Of a stretch of 64,000 nt of DNA, positions 43,221 through 51,766 are shown piece after piece; position 1 is the first letter of the stretch; each line of letters begins with the position of its first letter. Both the position numbers and the translations under genes were made by a program. A model generated the notes under the pieces. The model saw nothing but the letters and a program-made list of their open reading frames with translations, did not search any database and was not told the origin of the DNA. The stretch comes from Krasilnikovia cinnamomea. Its GTDB lineage: Bacteria > Actinomycetota > Actinomycetes > Mycobacteriales > Micromonosporaceae. The DNA lies in the NCBI RefSeq assembly GCF_004217545.1, contig NZ_SHKY01000001.1, positions 4,774,001-4,838,000 on the forward strand, given 5' to 3'.

Positions 43221-43334
43221 TCGTTCCTGTGGGCGCCGACCGGGTTTACGTGGCCGGGGCCACCACACCGGGAACCCCTCAGTTCCATCCGCCAGCAGCG
43301 ACCTGCTGCGTAAGTCTCAGGGAGTCCGCGTCCG

Positions 43335-43649
43335 ATGTACGCGATCGTCAAGACCGGCGGCAAGCAGTACAAGGTCGCCGAGGGCGACGTGATCGAGGTC
43401 GAGAAGCTCGCGGGTGAGCCCGGCGACGCGGTGACGCTCGCCGCGGTGCTCCTCGTCGACGGTGACGACCTGGTGACCGATGCGGCCAAGCTTGCCAGCG
43501 TGGCGGTGTCCGGCGAGATCGCCGCGCACACCAAGGGTCCGAAGATCCGGATCCACAAGTTCAAGAACAAGACCGGCTACCACAAGCGCCAGGGGCACCG
43601 TCAGCCGCTGACCCGCGTCAAGGTGACCGGCATCTCGACCGGGAAGTAG
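43335..43649 (+). CDS. rplU: 50S ribosomal protein L21
   Basis: 104 aa, a complete L21 beginning MYAIVKTGGKQYKVAEGDVI and ending with the basic signature FKNKTGYHKRQGHRQPLTRVKV. It binds 23S rRNA in the large subunit. GGGAG precedes the ATG. It forms an operon with rpmA 9 bp downstream, and obgE follows, the near-universal order. Confidence 0.98.
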   Translation: MYAIVKTGGKQYKVAEGDVIEVEKLAGEPGDAVTLAAVLLVDGDDLVTDAAKLASVAVSGEIAAHTKGPKIRIHKFKNKTGYHKRQGHRQPLTRVKVTGISTGK

Positions 43650-43658
43650 GGCGCAGCC

Positions 43659-43928
43659 ATGGCTCATAAAAAGGGTGCTTCCAGCTCGCGGAACGGCCGT
43701 GACTCCGCCGCCCAGCGGCTCGGCGTCAAGCGGTTCGGCGGCCAGCTGGTCAACGCCGGCGAGATCCTGATCCGCCAGCGCGGCACGAAGTTCCACCCGG
43801 GCGAGCTCGTCGGCCGCGGTAGCGACGACACGCTGTTCGCGCTCGCGAACGGCAACGTGCTGTTCGGCACGAAGCGCGGCCGCAAGACCGTCAGCATCGT
43901 CCCGCTCGCGGAGCCGGTGCAGCAGTAG
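43659..43928 (+). CDS. rpmA: 50S ribosomal protein L27
   Basis: 89 aa, a complete L27: AHKKGASSSRNGRDSAAQRL, GVKRFGGQLVNAGEILIRQRG and the end VSIVPLAEP. Its N-terminal tail reaches the peptidyl-transferase centre. It begins with MAHKKG, without the cleaved extension seen in Firmicutes. A terminator-like hairpin follows. Confidence 0.98.
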   Translation: MAHKKGASSSRNGRDSAAQRLGVKRFGGQLVNAGEILIRQRGTKFHPGELVGRGSDDTLFALANGNVLFGTKRGRKTVSIVPLAEPVQQ

Positions 43929-43939
43929 TCCGCATCACG

Positions 43940-43971
43940 ACGGGCCGTGGGACTTCTCGTCCCCGGCCCGT
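43940..43971 (+). terminator. rplU-rpmA terminator hairpin
   Basis: acgggcc (43940-43946) pairs with ggcccgt (43965-43971), the stem extended by tggga/tcccc, and is followed by TTGTTG. It is the likely end of the rplU-rpmA mRNA, perhaps with read-through into obgE. Confidence 0.75.
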
Positions 43972-43976
43972 TGTTG

Positions 43977-44010
43977 CGTTCACGGGACCTCATCGTTCAC
44001 GGGACCTCAT
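43977..44010. repeat. 17-bp direct repeat, two copies
   Basis: cgttcacgggacctcat occurs twice head to tail just before the obgE ribosome binding region. It may be a recent slippage duplication or a regulator site. Confidence 0.8.
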
Positions 44011-44027
44011 GAATTTGGAGACAGGCA

Positions 44028-45530
44028 GTGACCACGTTCGTCGACCGGGTCGTGCTGCACCTGCAGGCGGGTGACGGCGGGCACGGCTGCGTCTCGGTGC
44101 ACCGGGAGAAGTTCAAGCCGCTGGGCGGGCCGGACGGCGGCAGCGGCGGCCACGGCGGCAGCATCACGCTGGTCGTGGACCCGCAGCAGCACACCCTGCT
44201 CGACTTCCACTTCCGCCCGCACGTCAAGGCCCCCAACGGCGCCGGGGGTGCCGGCAGCAACCGCGACGGCGCGAACGGCAAGCAGCTGGTGGTGCCCGTG
44301 CCCGACGGCACGGTCGTGCAGACCCTGGACGGTACGGTGCTGGCCGACCTGGTCGGCGCCGGCACCGAGTACGAGGTGGCGCGCGGCGGGCGGGGCGGGC
44401 GCGGCAACGCGGCGCTGGCGAACTCCCGGCGCAAGGTGCCCGGCTTCGCCGAGCTGGGCGAGCCCGGCGACCACCTCGACGTGGTGCTGGAGCTCAAGAG
44501 CGTCGCCGACGTGGGCCTGGTGGGCTTCCCGTCGGCGGGCAAGTCGTCGCTGATCTCGGTGCTCTCCGCGGCCCGTCCCAAGATCGCCGACTACCCGTTC
44601 ACCACCCTCGTGCCGAACCTCGGCGTGGTGCAGGCCGGTGAGCAGACCTTCACCATCGCGGACGTGCCCGGACTGATCCCGGGCGCGGCCACCGGCAAGG
44701 GCCTGGGTCTGGAGTTCCTGCGGCACATCGAGCGCACCGCGGTGCTCGTGCACGTGCTGGACTCGGCGGCGCCGGAGATCGAGCGGGACCCGCTGGCCGA
44801 CCTCGACGCGATCGAGGCGGAGCTGACCGCGTACGGGGGGCTGGAGGACCGGCCCCGGATCGTGGTCCTCAACAAGATCGACATCCCGGACGGGCGGGAC
44901 CTGGCCGACATGGTGGGCGCCGACCTGCGGGCGCGCGGCCTGCCGGTGTACGAGGTCAGCGCGGTCAGCCGGGAAGGGCTCAAGGAGCTCACCTACGCCC
45001 TGGCCGAGGCGGTTGCCGCGCACCGGGCCGCCACGCCCGTGGCCGAGCCGACGCGTACGGTGCTACGGCCCCGAGCCGTCGACGACACCGGCTTCACGAT
45101 CGAACGGGACCCGGACGGCGCGTACGTGATCCATGGCGTCAAGGTGGAGCGCTGGATCCGGCAGACGAACTTCGACAACGAGGAGGCCGTCGGCTACCTG
45201 GCCGACCGGCTGGAGCGCCTCGGTGTGGAGGCGGCGCTGGCCAAGGCGGGCGCGAAGCCGGCCGACACGGTGCGCATCGGCGAGCGCGAGTTCGACTGGC
45301 AGCCGACCGCCGGGGCGTACGTGACCGGGCCGCGCGGCACCGACCAGCGGCTGGCCGAACCGACCGGCCGGGCCACCGCGGCGCAGCGCCTCGCCGCCCG
45401 CAAGGCGCGCCGCCAGCGCACCGACGACGAGCTGCTGCACATGTCCGCGGACGGCACCATCACCACGGTCGCGAACGCGCAGCGCCCGGTGCTCGTCGAC
45501 GACCTGACGGACGACGACACGGACGAATAG
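44028..45530 (+). CDS. obgE: GTPase Obg (CgtA)
   Basis: 500-aa GTPase acting in 50S subunit assembly and stress control. The N-terminal Obg fold is glycine-rich (~1-158; GGPDGGSGGHGG, GGRGGRGNAAL). The G domain has G1 GFPSAGKSS (near 166-174), switch YPFTTLVPNLGV, G3 DVPGLIPGA and G4 NKID. The C-terminal OCT domain (FTIERDPDGAYVIHG ... RIGEREFDW) is present, followed by an ~85-residue basic/acidic tail. GTG start at 44028 after TTGGAG. It follows rplU-rpmA as usual. Confidence 0.97.
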   Translation: MTTFVDRVVLHLQAGDGGHGCVSVHREKFKPLGGPDGGSGGHGGSITLVVDPQQHTLLDFHFRPHVKAPNGAGGAGSNRDGANGKQLVVPVPDGTVVQTLDGTVLADLVGAGTEYEVARGGRGGRGNAALANSRRKVPGFAELGEPGDHLDVVLELKSVADVGLVGFPSAGKSSLISVLSAARPKIADYPFTTLVPNLGVVQAGEQTFTIADVPGLIPGAATGKGLGLEFLRHIERTAVLVHVLDSAAPEIERDPLADLDAIEAELTAYGGLEDRPRIVVLNKIDIPDGRDLADMVGADLRARGLPVYEVSAVSREGLKELTYALAEAVAAHRAATPVAEPTRTVLRPRAVDDTGFTIERDPDGAYVIHGVKVERWIRQTNFDNEEAVGYLADRLERLGVEAALAKAGAKPADTVRIGEREFDWQPTAGAYVTGPRGTDQRLAEPTGRATAAQRLAARKARRQRTDDELLHMSADGTITTVANAQRPVLVDDLTDDDTDE

Positions 45531-45551
45531 TGCCGTGGCCAGGTCACGGCA
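45531..45551 (+). terminator. weak hairpin after obgE
   Basis: tgccgtg / cacggca, 7-bp stem with a 7-nt loop, directly after the stop codon. A possible terminator. Confidence 0.5.
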
Positions 45552-45587
45552 ACCCGGGCGAAACGCGGGGTGGTTAGCGTGGCGGGC

Positions 45588-46040
45588 GTGTTGATCGAAT
45601 CCCGCCCCGCCGCCGACGCCGAACTCGGCACCCTGCTCGTCGCCCAGCAGCGCGAACTGGCCGAGGCGCACGGCGGCGCCGACGGCGTGGTGTACCTCGT
45701 CCACGACGGCGCGGCGTACCTGGTCGCGGTGGTGGACGGCCGGGCCGTGGCGTGCGGCGCGTGGCAGCCGCTGGAGCCCGGCGCCGCCGAACTCAAGCGG
45801 ATGTACGTGCGCCCGGCGTACCGGGGGCGCGGGATCGCCCGCCAGCTCGTGGTCGCGCTGGAGGAGGAGGCACTTGCCGCGGGCCGCCCGACACTGCGGC
45901 TGGAGACCGGCACGTACCTGCCCGCCGCGATCGCCCTGTACCGGGCCTGCGGCTACACCGACATCGCGCCGTACGGCGAGTACGTCGGCAACCCGTTCAG
46001 CGTGTGCCTGGAGAAGCGGCTGACGGTCGCGGCCCGGTAG
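45588..46040 (+). CDS. GNAT family N-acetyltransferase
   Basis: 150 aa. The acetyl-CoA site reads LKRMYVRPAYRGRGIARQLV (motif A, R/QxxGxG/A), and motif B is LYRACGYTDIAPYGEY. It acetylates a small molecule or protein amine; the substrate is unknown. GTG at 45588 is chosen because TAGCGT lies 7 nt upstream, matching leaderless starts nearby; GTG at 45570 or 45579 is also possible. It converges on trpS. Confidence 0.88.
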   Translation: MLIESRPAADAELGTLLVAQQRELAEAHGGADGVVYLVHDGAAYLVAVVDGRAVACGAWQPLEPGAAELKRMYVRPAYRGRGIARQLVVALEEEALAAGRPTLRLETGTYLPAAIALYRACGYTDIAPYGEYVGNPFSVCLEKRLTVAAR

Positions 46041-46046
46041 CGGGAC

Positions 46047-47036
46047 TCAGCCCAGCAGCCCGATCGCCTCGCGGGCGCGGCGGATCGTGGCTCGCGCGGT
46101 GTCCCGGACCCGGGCCGCGCCGTCGGCCAGCACGGCGTCGACGTACCCGGGGTCGGCCGCCAGCTCGGCGTGCCGGGCGCGGATCGGCGCCAGCGCCGCC
46201 TCCACCGCGCCGGTCACCTCCCGCTTGAGGGCGGCGTACGAGCCCAGCGGGCCGGGCGGCGCCCCGGTGCAGGCGGCGAGGATCTCCAGCAGGTTCGTCA
46301 CCCCGGGCTGGGCGTCCAGGTCGTGCCGCACCCCCACGGTGTCGGTCACCGCCCGGGCGATCGTGCGGCGCACCACCTCCGGCGGGTCGAGCAGCCCGAT
46401 CCGCCCGGCACCCACGGCGCCGCTCTTGCCCATCTTGGCGCGCGGATCGGCGAGGTCCATGATCCGGGCGGCGGACTCGGGCCGGACCGCCTCGGGCACC
46501 ACGAACGTCTCGCCGTACCGGGCGTTGAACCGGGTCGCCACGGTCCGCGCCAGCTCCAGATGCTGGCGCTGATCGTCGCCGACCGGGACCGCGCGCACGT
46601 CGTGCAGCAGGATGTCGGCGGCCATCAGCACCGGATAGGTGAGCAGGCTGAGCCGGACCGGGCCGCCGCCCGCCGACCTCTCCCTGAACTGGATCATGCG
46701 GGCCGCCTCGCCGTGGCTCGTGACGCATTCCAGCAGGTAGTGCAGCTCGGTGTGCTCGGGCACCTGGGACTGCACCACGATGGCGGTGCGCGCCGGATCC
46801 ACCCCGGCGGCCAGCATGACGGTCGCCTGTTCGCGGGTGAGTGCCCGTACCGTCCGGGGGTCGTGCTCGACGGTGAGCGCATGCAGGTCCGCGATGAGGG
46901 CGATCGAATCGTGGTCGTGCTGCGCCGCGGCCAGCGGCCGCAGCGCGCCGAGCAGGTTGCCCAGGTGGAGGTGGCCGGTGGGCTTGAAACCACTGAGGCG
47001 GGTCTTGTTGCCGGTGAGGGTCGCGGTGGGGGTCAT
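46047..47036 (-). CDS. trpS: tryptophan--tRNA ligase
   Basis: 329-aa class Ic synthetase. HIGH-type motif TGHLHLGNLLGAL (near 17-29), ADLHALTVEH (the conserved His in the Trp-site loop), LTYPVLMAADILLHDVRAVPVGDDQRQHLEL, and a KMSKS variant, AKMGKSG. AAGGAG is 6 nt before ATG 47036. Upstream on the same transcript are an 11-codon leader peptide with two Trp codons and a hairpin, so expression should rise when Trp-tRNA is scarce. I cannot tell whether this is the main or an auxiliary TrpRS. Confidence 0.96.
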   Translation of the reverse strand: MTPTATLTGNKTRLSGFKPTGHLHLGNLLGALRPLAAAQHDHDSIALIADLHALTVEHDPRTVRALTREQATVMLAAGVDPARTAIVVQSQVPEHTELHYLLECVTSHGEAARMIQFRERSAGGGPVRLSLLTYPVLMAADILLHDVRAVPVGDDQRQHLELARTVATRFNARYGETFVVPEAVRPESAARIMDLADPRAKMGKSGAVGAGRIGLLDPPEVVRRTIARAVTDTVGVRHDLDAQPGVTNLLEILAACTGAPPGPLGSYAALKREVTGAVEAALAPIRARHAELAADPGYVDAVLADGAARVRDTARATIRRAREAIGLLG

Positions 47037-47099
47037 GGCAGGCTCCTTACAGGTACGGGAAGCCGCCGCACGCGCCGGACGCCGCCTGCACACGCGAAC

Positions 47100-47125
47100 G
47101 CGGCCGCCCTGCGTGAGGCGGCCGC
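47100..47125 (-). terminator. attenuator hairpin of the trpS leader
   Basis: gcggccgcc (47100-47108) pairs with ggcggccgc (47117-47125), 9 bp with an 8-nt loop. It lies 34 nt after the leader peptide stop and ~63 nt before trpS. It is the probable terminator or sequestering hairpin of ribosome-mediated attenuation. A clear T-run is lacking. Confidence 0.7.
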
Positions 47126-47159
47126 GGATGAGGTCATACGCGTGGGGTCGGGCCGCCCG

Positions 47160-47195
47160 TCAGGACGGCCACCAGTTGAGACTGTGCACGCGCAT
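47160..47195 (-). CDS. trpS leader peptide
   Basis: An 11-residue ORF, MRVHSLNWWPS, with adjacent Trp codons (TGG TGG at 47174-47169), ends upstream of a GC-rich hairpin and the trpS gene. TACCCT lies 6 nt upstream of its ATG, so the mRNA probably starts at the leader's start codon. Ribosomes stalling at the Trp codons would change folding of the downstream hairpin. Trp leader peptides ahead of trpS or trp genes are known in actinomycetes. Confidence 0.85.
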   Translation of the reverse strand: MRVHSLNWWPS

Positions 47196-47203
47196 GGCAC
47201 GAG

Positions 47204-47209
47204 GGTAGC
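47204..47209 (-). promoter_or_regulatory. -10 box of trpS leader promoter
   Basis: TACCCT on the minus strand, about 6-8 nt before the leader peptide ATG (47195). The position is given by eye; it fits a leaderless start. Confidence 0.45.
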
Positions 47210-47374
47210 CCGGTCCCGGCCGATGTGCCGCCACGATTTCCGGCTTCGGGCCCGCCGCTTTCCCGGCTTCGGGGCCCGCCGGGGACCGATCGGCGCGGCC
47301 CTTCGTGGCGGTATGGGATTGATCGCCGGGCGTGCCGTCGCGGGGTCGGGGCCGGGACCGGCATGATGGTCGGC

Positions 47375-49882
47375 ATGCCGATCCTGACCCGTGCCGAGGC
47401 CACCACCCGGGCCGCGACGATCACCGTGACGGGCTACGAGATCGATCTCGATCTCACCGGTGGCGCCGAGACGTTCCGGTCCCGGACCACCGTCCGGTTC
47501 ACCGCCGAGCCGGGCGCCACGACATTCATCGAGGTCGAGCCAGCCGCCCTCGGCTCGGCCCGGCTCAACGGCGCGGCGCTGCCCGCCGACGCCCTGGCGG
47601 AGCACCGGCTCACCCTCACCGGGCTCGCGGCCGACAACGAGCTGACCGTCGAGGCCGACATGGCGTACTCCAACACCGGGGAGGGGCTGCACCGCTTCGT
47701 CGACCCGGCCGACGGCAACGTCTACCTGTACGCGCAGTCGTTCCTGGACGCCGCCCGGCGGATCTTCGCGTGCTTCGACCAGCCCGACCTGAAGGCGCCG
47801 GTGCGGCTCAGCGTCACCGCCCCCGAGGACTGGCTGGTCGCCGCGAACGGCATGCCCGCCGGAGCACCCTCCGGCGGACGGCACGAGTTCGCTCCCACGC
47901 CACCCATGTCCACGTACCTGGTCAGCGTGATCGCGGGGCCGTACCACGCGCGCACCGCGGAGCACGACGGCATCCCGCTGGCCCTGTACTGCCGCCGGTC
48001 GCTGGCCGAGTACCTGGACGCCGACGCGGACGAGCTGTTCACGATCACCCGGCAGTGCCTGGACCGGTACCACGAGATGTTCGACGTGCGCTATCCGTAC
48101 GGCCACTACCAGCAGGCGTTCGTGCCCGAGTTCAACGCCGGGGCGATGGAGAACCCGGGGCTGGTCACCTTCCGTGACGAGTTCGTGTTCCGCTCCGCGG
48201 TCACCGACAGCCAGCGCGAACAGCGGGCCATCGTCGTGGCGCACGAGATGGCGCACATGTGGTTCGGCGACCTGGTGACCATGGCGTGGTGGGACGACCT
48301 GTGGCTCAACGAGTCGTTCGCGGACTACCTGGGCGTCCGGGTCGCGGCCGAGGCGACCCGCTTCGACGGGACCTGGACCAGCTTCGCGATGGGCGACAAG
48401 GCGTGGGGCCTGCGCGCCGACCAGCGCCCCTCCACGCACCCCGTGGCACCGGACGAGGTGGCCGACACCGCGATGGCGCTGCTGAACTTCGACGGCATCT
48501 CGTACGCCAAGGGCGCCGCCGTGCTCAAGCAGCTCGTCGCCTGGGTGGGGGAGAAGCCGTTCCTGGCCGGGCTCAACGCCCACTTCGCGGCCCACGCGTA
48601 CGGCAACGCCACCCTCGCCGACCTGCTGGCCGCGCTGTCCGAGGCCAGCGGGCGGGACCTGTCCGCGTGGTCCGACGTGTGGCTGCGCCGCTCCCAGGTC
48701 AACACGCTGCGCGCCGAGACGGCCCGCGACTCCGAGGGCCGGTACACCGCGGTCGCCATCGCGCAGACCGCCCCGCCGGACCACCCGACCCTGCGCCCGC
48801 ACCGGCTCGGCCTGGGCCTGTACGACCTCACCGCCGACGGCGCTGCGCTGCGCGGGCGCCTCGAGCTCGACCTGGACCCGGCGACCGACGGCGGGCACAC
48901 CCCGGTGCCGGAGCTGACCGGCGCGGCGGCCCCGGACCTGCTGCTGCTCAACGACGGCGACCTCACGTACGCGAAAATCCGCCTGGATGCCGCCTCCGCC
49001 GCCGCGCTGCCGCAGGTGCTGCCCACCCTCCGCGACCCGCTGGCCCGCGCGGTGCTGTGGGCGGCGGTCCTGGACGCCGTGGTCGACGCCGAGCGCCCGG
49101 TCGCCGACCTGGTCTCGCTCGTGCTCGCCGCCCTGCCGGTGGAGACCGAGGTGGTGATCGTCGAGCACGTGCTGCGCACCACCCGCAGCCTGGTCGACCG
49201 GTACGCCGTCCCCGACACCCGGCCCGCGGCGCTGGAGCTGCTGGCCAGCGCGTGTGAGCGGCTGCTCGGCGCGTCCGCGCCGGGCAGCTCCGGGCAGCTC
49301 GCCGCCGCCCGCGGGCTGATCGGGGCCACCTCCGACACCGCCCGGCTGCGGGGCTGGCTGGCCGGCGACGGCGTCCCCGCCGGCCTGGCCGTCGACGCCG
49401 ACCTGCGCTGGCTGATCCGCTACCGGCAGGCCGTGCTCGGCGACGCGGGTCCCGACGACATCGAGGCCGAGCTGGCGGGCGACCGCAGCGCGACCGGCGA
49501 GCAGTGGGCCGCGCGCTGCCACGCCGCCCGGCCGGACCCTGCCGCCAAGGCGCGCGCCTGGGCCACCCTGATCGGCGACACCTCGGTGTCGAACCGGCTG
49601 CTCGAGTCCGCCGCGGCCGGGTTCTGGCAGCCCGAGCAGCTCGAGCTGACCGACGGCTACGTCGAGCGTTACTTCGCCGAGATGCCGGAGATGGCCCGGG
49701 TGCGGCCCAACCAGGTGGCGGAGCGGGTGGCGATCGCCGCGTACCCCACGGTGGTGGTCGAGCCGCGGACCCGGGAGCTCGCCGCCCGGCTGCTGGCCGC
49801 CGCCGACCTGCCCGCACTGCTGCGCCGGGCGGTCGTGGACTGCGACGATGACGTACGGCGGGCTTTGGCCGCCCGGCGCTGA
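47375..49882 (+). CDS. pepN: aminopeptidase N (M1 family)
   Basis: 835-aa zinc aminopeptidase releasing N-terminal residues from peptides in the cytoplasm. The exopeptidase motif is NAGAMENPGLVTF (near 256-268), and the zinc motif is VVAHEMAHMWFGD ... NESFADYLG (HEXXH-x18-E, near 287-316). A C-terminal ERAP1-like helical domain follows (~530-835). I chose ATG 47375 (MPILTRAEATT), the first residue matching the family; ATGs at 47363 and 47366 are alternatives. CATGAT lies 7 nt before, so the start may be leaderless. A strong hairpin follows. Confidence 0.94.
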   Translation: MPILTRAEATTRAATITVTGYEIDLDLTGGAETFRSRTTVRFTAEPGATTFIEVEPAALGSARLNGAALPADALAEHRLTLTGLAADNELTVEADMAYSNTGEGLHRFVDPADGNVYLYAQSFLDAARRIFACFDQPDLKAPVRLSVTAPEDWLVAANGMPAGAPSGGRHEFAPTPPMSTYLVSVIAGPYHARTAEHDGIPLALYCRRSLAEYLDADADELFTITRQCLDRYHEMFDVRYPYGHYQQAFVPEFNAGAMENPGLVTFRDEFVFRSAVTDSQREQRAIVVAHEMAHMWFGDLVTMAWWDDLWLNESFADYLGVRVAAEATRFDGTWTSFAMGDKAWGLRADQRPSTHPVAPDEVADTAMALLNFDGISYAKGAAVLKQLVAWVGEKPFLAGLNAHFAAHAYGNATLADLLAALSEASGRDLSAWSDVWLRRSQVNTLRAETARDSEGRYTAVAIAQTAPPDHPTLRPHRLGLGLYDLTADGAALRGRLELDLDPATDGGHTPVPELTGAAAPDLLLLNDGDLTYAKIRLDAASAAALPQVLPTLRDPLARAVLWAAVLDAVVDAERPVADLVSLVLAALPVETEVVIVEHVLRTTRSLVDRYAVPDTRPAALELLASACERLLGASAPGSSGQLAAARGLIGATSDTARLRGWLAGDGVPAGLAVDADLRWLIRYRQAVLGDAGPDDIEAELAGDRSATGEQWAARCHAARPDPAAKARAWATLIGDTSVSNRLLESAAAGFWQPEQLELTDGYVERYFAEMPEMARVRPNQVAERVAIAAYPTVVVEPRTRELAARLLAAADLPALLRRAVVDCDDDVRRALAARR

Positions 49883-49900
49883 CCCGGGCCGATCCCCGGG

Positions 49901-49924
49901 ACCGGGGGCGGCGCCGCCCCCGGT
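49901..49924 (+). terminator. pepN terminator hairpin
   Basis: accgggggcg / cgcccccggt, 10-bp perfect stem with loop gcgc, 18 nt after the stop. Confidence 0.8.
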
Positions 49925-49929
49925 TGATC

Positions 49930-49935
49930 TACCAT
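49930..49935 (+). promoter_or_regulatory. -10 box of leaderless nadD promoter
   Basis: TACCAT ends 6 nt before the ATG at 49942; no Shine-Dalgarno sequence intervenes. Confidence 0.5.
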
Positions 49936-49941
49936 GCCCGG

Positions 49942-50553
49942 ATGTCCAACAGGCGGCGGGTCGGGATCATGGGCGGGACGTTCGACCCCATCCATCATGG
50001 GCATCTGGTGGCCGCCAGCGAAGTGGCCGACCTCTTCGATCTGGAGGAGGTCGTCTTCGTACCCACGGGGCAGCCGTACCAGAAGGGTGGGGCCGTCAGC
50101 GACGTCGAGGACCGGTACCTGATGACGGTCATCGCGACCGCCTCCAACCCCCGGTTCCACGTGAGCCGGGCCGACATCGACCGCACGGGGCCCACCTACA
50201 CGGTCGACACGCTGCGTGACCTCGCCGCCGTGTACGGCCCCGACACGGAGTTGTTCTTCATCACCGGGGCGGACGCGCTGGCCCGCATCCTGTCATGGAA
50301 GGACGCGCTGGAGATGCTCTCGCTGGCGCACTTCGTCGGGGTGACCCGGCCGGGCTTCGAGCTGTCCGATGCCCACCTGCCGGCGGACACGGTGACCCTG
50401 GTCGAGGTGCCGGCGATGGCGATCTCGTCGAGCGACTGCCGGAACCGGGTCGGTTCGGGCAAACCGGTCTGGTATCTGGTGCCGGACGGGGTGGTGCAGT
50501 ACATCGCCAAGCGACGGCTGTATCGCCCGGCTGGCGATGTCGGACGGGTGTGA
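49942..50553 (+). CDS. nadD: nicotinate-nucleotide adenylyltransferase
   Basis: 203-aa nucleotidyltransferase making deamido-NAD from nicotinate mononucleotide and ATP. The signature GIMGGTFDPIHHGHL (near 8-22) holds the HxGH motif, and the C-terminal ISSSDCRNRV is the ISSTxIR-type ATP site. ATG 49942 is preferred to 49924 because of the TACCAT box six nt upstream. nadD-rsfS-phosphatase order matches M. tuberculosis Rv2421c-Rv2419c. Confidence 0.95.
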   Translation: MSNRRRVGIMGGTFDPIHHGHLVAASEVADLFDLEEVVFVPTGQPYQKGGAVSDVEDRYLMTVIATASNPRFHVSRADIDRTGPTYTVDTLRDLAAVYGPDTELFFITGADALARILSWKDALEMLSLAHFVGVTRPGFELSDAHLPADTVTLVEVPAMAISSSDCRNRVGSGKPVWYLVPDGVVQYIAKRRLYRPAGDVGRV

Positions 50554-50599
50554 GAGGCTTGTATCCCGGGAACGCTGGAGTAGGTGTTCCCCGATCTGG

Positions 50600-50650
50600 C
50601 AGTTGTGGGCCGTAACAGCAGTTGTGGGCCGTAACAGTTGTGGGCCGTAA
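50600..50650. repeat. 16-bp repeat, three copies
   Basis: cagttgtgggccgtaa occurs at 50600-50615, 50619-50634 and 50635-50650, just upstream of the rsfS ribosome binding site. Only a 3-nt spacer separates the first two. It may be slippage or repeated protein-binding sites in the nadD-rsfS gap. Confidence 0.85.
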
Positions 50651-50671
50651 AGGTCTGACGAAGGGAGCCTC

Positions 50672-51070
50672 TTGCCCGTCACCGACCGCGCTCGTGAGTT
50701 GGCGCTGGCTGCCGCGCAGGCCGCCGCCGACAAGAAGGCGCAGGACATCGTCCTCATCGACGTCGCCGACCAGCTCTACATCACCGATGCCTTCGTCATC
50801 GCGTCGGCGTCGAACGAGCGGCAGGTGATCGCCATCGTCGACGCCGTCGAGGAGGCGCTGCTGAACCTGCCGGAGAAGGCGAAGCCGGTCCGCCGGGAGG
50901 GCGAGCGGCAGGGCCGCTGGGTGCTGCTGGACTACGTCGACATCGTGATCCACATCCAGCACACCGAGGAACGCGAGTTCTACTCCCTCGACCGGCTGTG
51001 GAAGGACTGCCCGACGATCCCGTTCGTCGACCGGGACATGGTGCAGGCCGACTCCTCCGGCGCGGCGTGA
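50672..51070 (+). CDS. rsfS: ribosomal silencing factor RsfS
   Basis: 132 aa of the Iojap/RsfS family, which binds L14 on the 50S subunit and blocks subunit joining in starvation. Typical blocks are DIVLIDVADQLYITDAFVIASASNERQV, EGERQGRWVLLDYVDIVIHI and EEREFYSLDRLWKDCP. The TTG start at 50672 is supported by AAGGGAG 4 nt upstream. It overlaps the next gene by 4 bp (GTGA). Confidence 0.96.
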   Translation: MPVTDRARELALAAAQAAADKKAQDIVLIDVADQLYITDAFVIASASNERQVIAIVDAVEEALLNLPEKAKPVRREGERQGRWVLLDYVDIVIHIQHTEEREFYSLDRLWKDCPTIPFVDRDMVQADSSGAA

Positions 51071-51699
51071 CCCGCCTCATCGTCTGGCGGCACGGCAACA
51101 CGGACTGGAACGCCGAGCGCCGCGTCCAGGGCCAGACCGACGTGCCCCTCAACGACCTCGGGCAGCAGCAGGCCGTGGACGCCGCCGAGCTGCTGGCCCG
51201 GCTGGGGCCCGCCGCCATCGTCTCCAGCGATCTGCGCCGCGCCGCCGACACCGCGTCCGCGCTGGCGGCCCTCACCGGTCTCGCCGTGCACTCCGACCCC
51301 CGGCTGCGCGAACGCTACTTCGGCCCCTGGCAGGGCCTCACCATGGCCGAGGTGGCGCAGACCCGGCCGGCGGAGCACGCCCGCTGGACCGCCGGTGAGC
51401 CCGTCATCGGCGAGGACATCGAGACCCTCGACGACCTCGGCAAACGCGTCGCCGACGGGCTGCAGGCGGCCGCCGAGAAGGTGCCGCACGGCGCCACCGT
51501 GGTGGTCGCCACGCACGGCGCCGCCGCCCGGCAGGGCATCGGACACCTCCTCGGCTGGCCCGCCGAGCAGCTGCGCACCCTGCGGGCGCTGCAGAACTGC
51601 CACTGGGTGGAGCTGACCCACGACCCCGAGCGCGGCTGGCAGATCGGGGCGTACAACGTCGGCCCGTTCACCCAGCGGCCAGTCCCGCCGCCGGTCTGA
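51067..51699 (+). CDS. histidine phosphatase family protein (GpgP-like)
   Basis: 210 aa. Phosphohistidine motif LIVWRHGNTDWN (RHG, near 4-15), second Arg in SSDLRRAADTA, Glu in RERYFGPWQG, and distal His in VVATHGAAARQGI. In M. tuberculosis the gene at this position (Rv2419c) is glucosyl-3-phosphoglycerate phosphatase, in methylglucose lipopolysaccharide synthesis; the same role is possible but not shown. The start GTG overlaps the rsfS stop. Confidence 0.9.
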   Translation: MTRLIVWRHGNTDWNAERRVQGQTDVPLNDLGQQQAVDAAELLARLGPAAIVSSDLRRAADTASALAALTGLAVHSDPRLRERYFGPWQGLTMAEVAQTRPAEHARWTAGEPVIGEDIETLDDLGKRVADGLQAAAEKVPHGATVVVATHGAAARQGIGHLLGWPAEQLRTLRALQNCHWVELTHDPERGWQIGAYNVGPFTQRPVPPPV

Positions 51700-51754
51700 G
51701 CCCCGGCCGCCCGCCACGACACGCCGGTACCGCACGAACGGGTGGCCGATCGGC

Positions 51755-51760
51755 TACCGT
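51755..51760 (+). promoter_or_regulatory. -10 box of leaderless degV promoter
   Basis: TACCGT ends 6 nt before the ATG at 51767. Confidence 0.5.
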
Positions 51761-51766
51761 GCCCGC

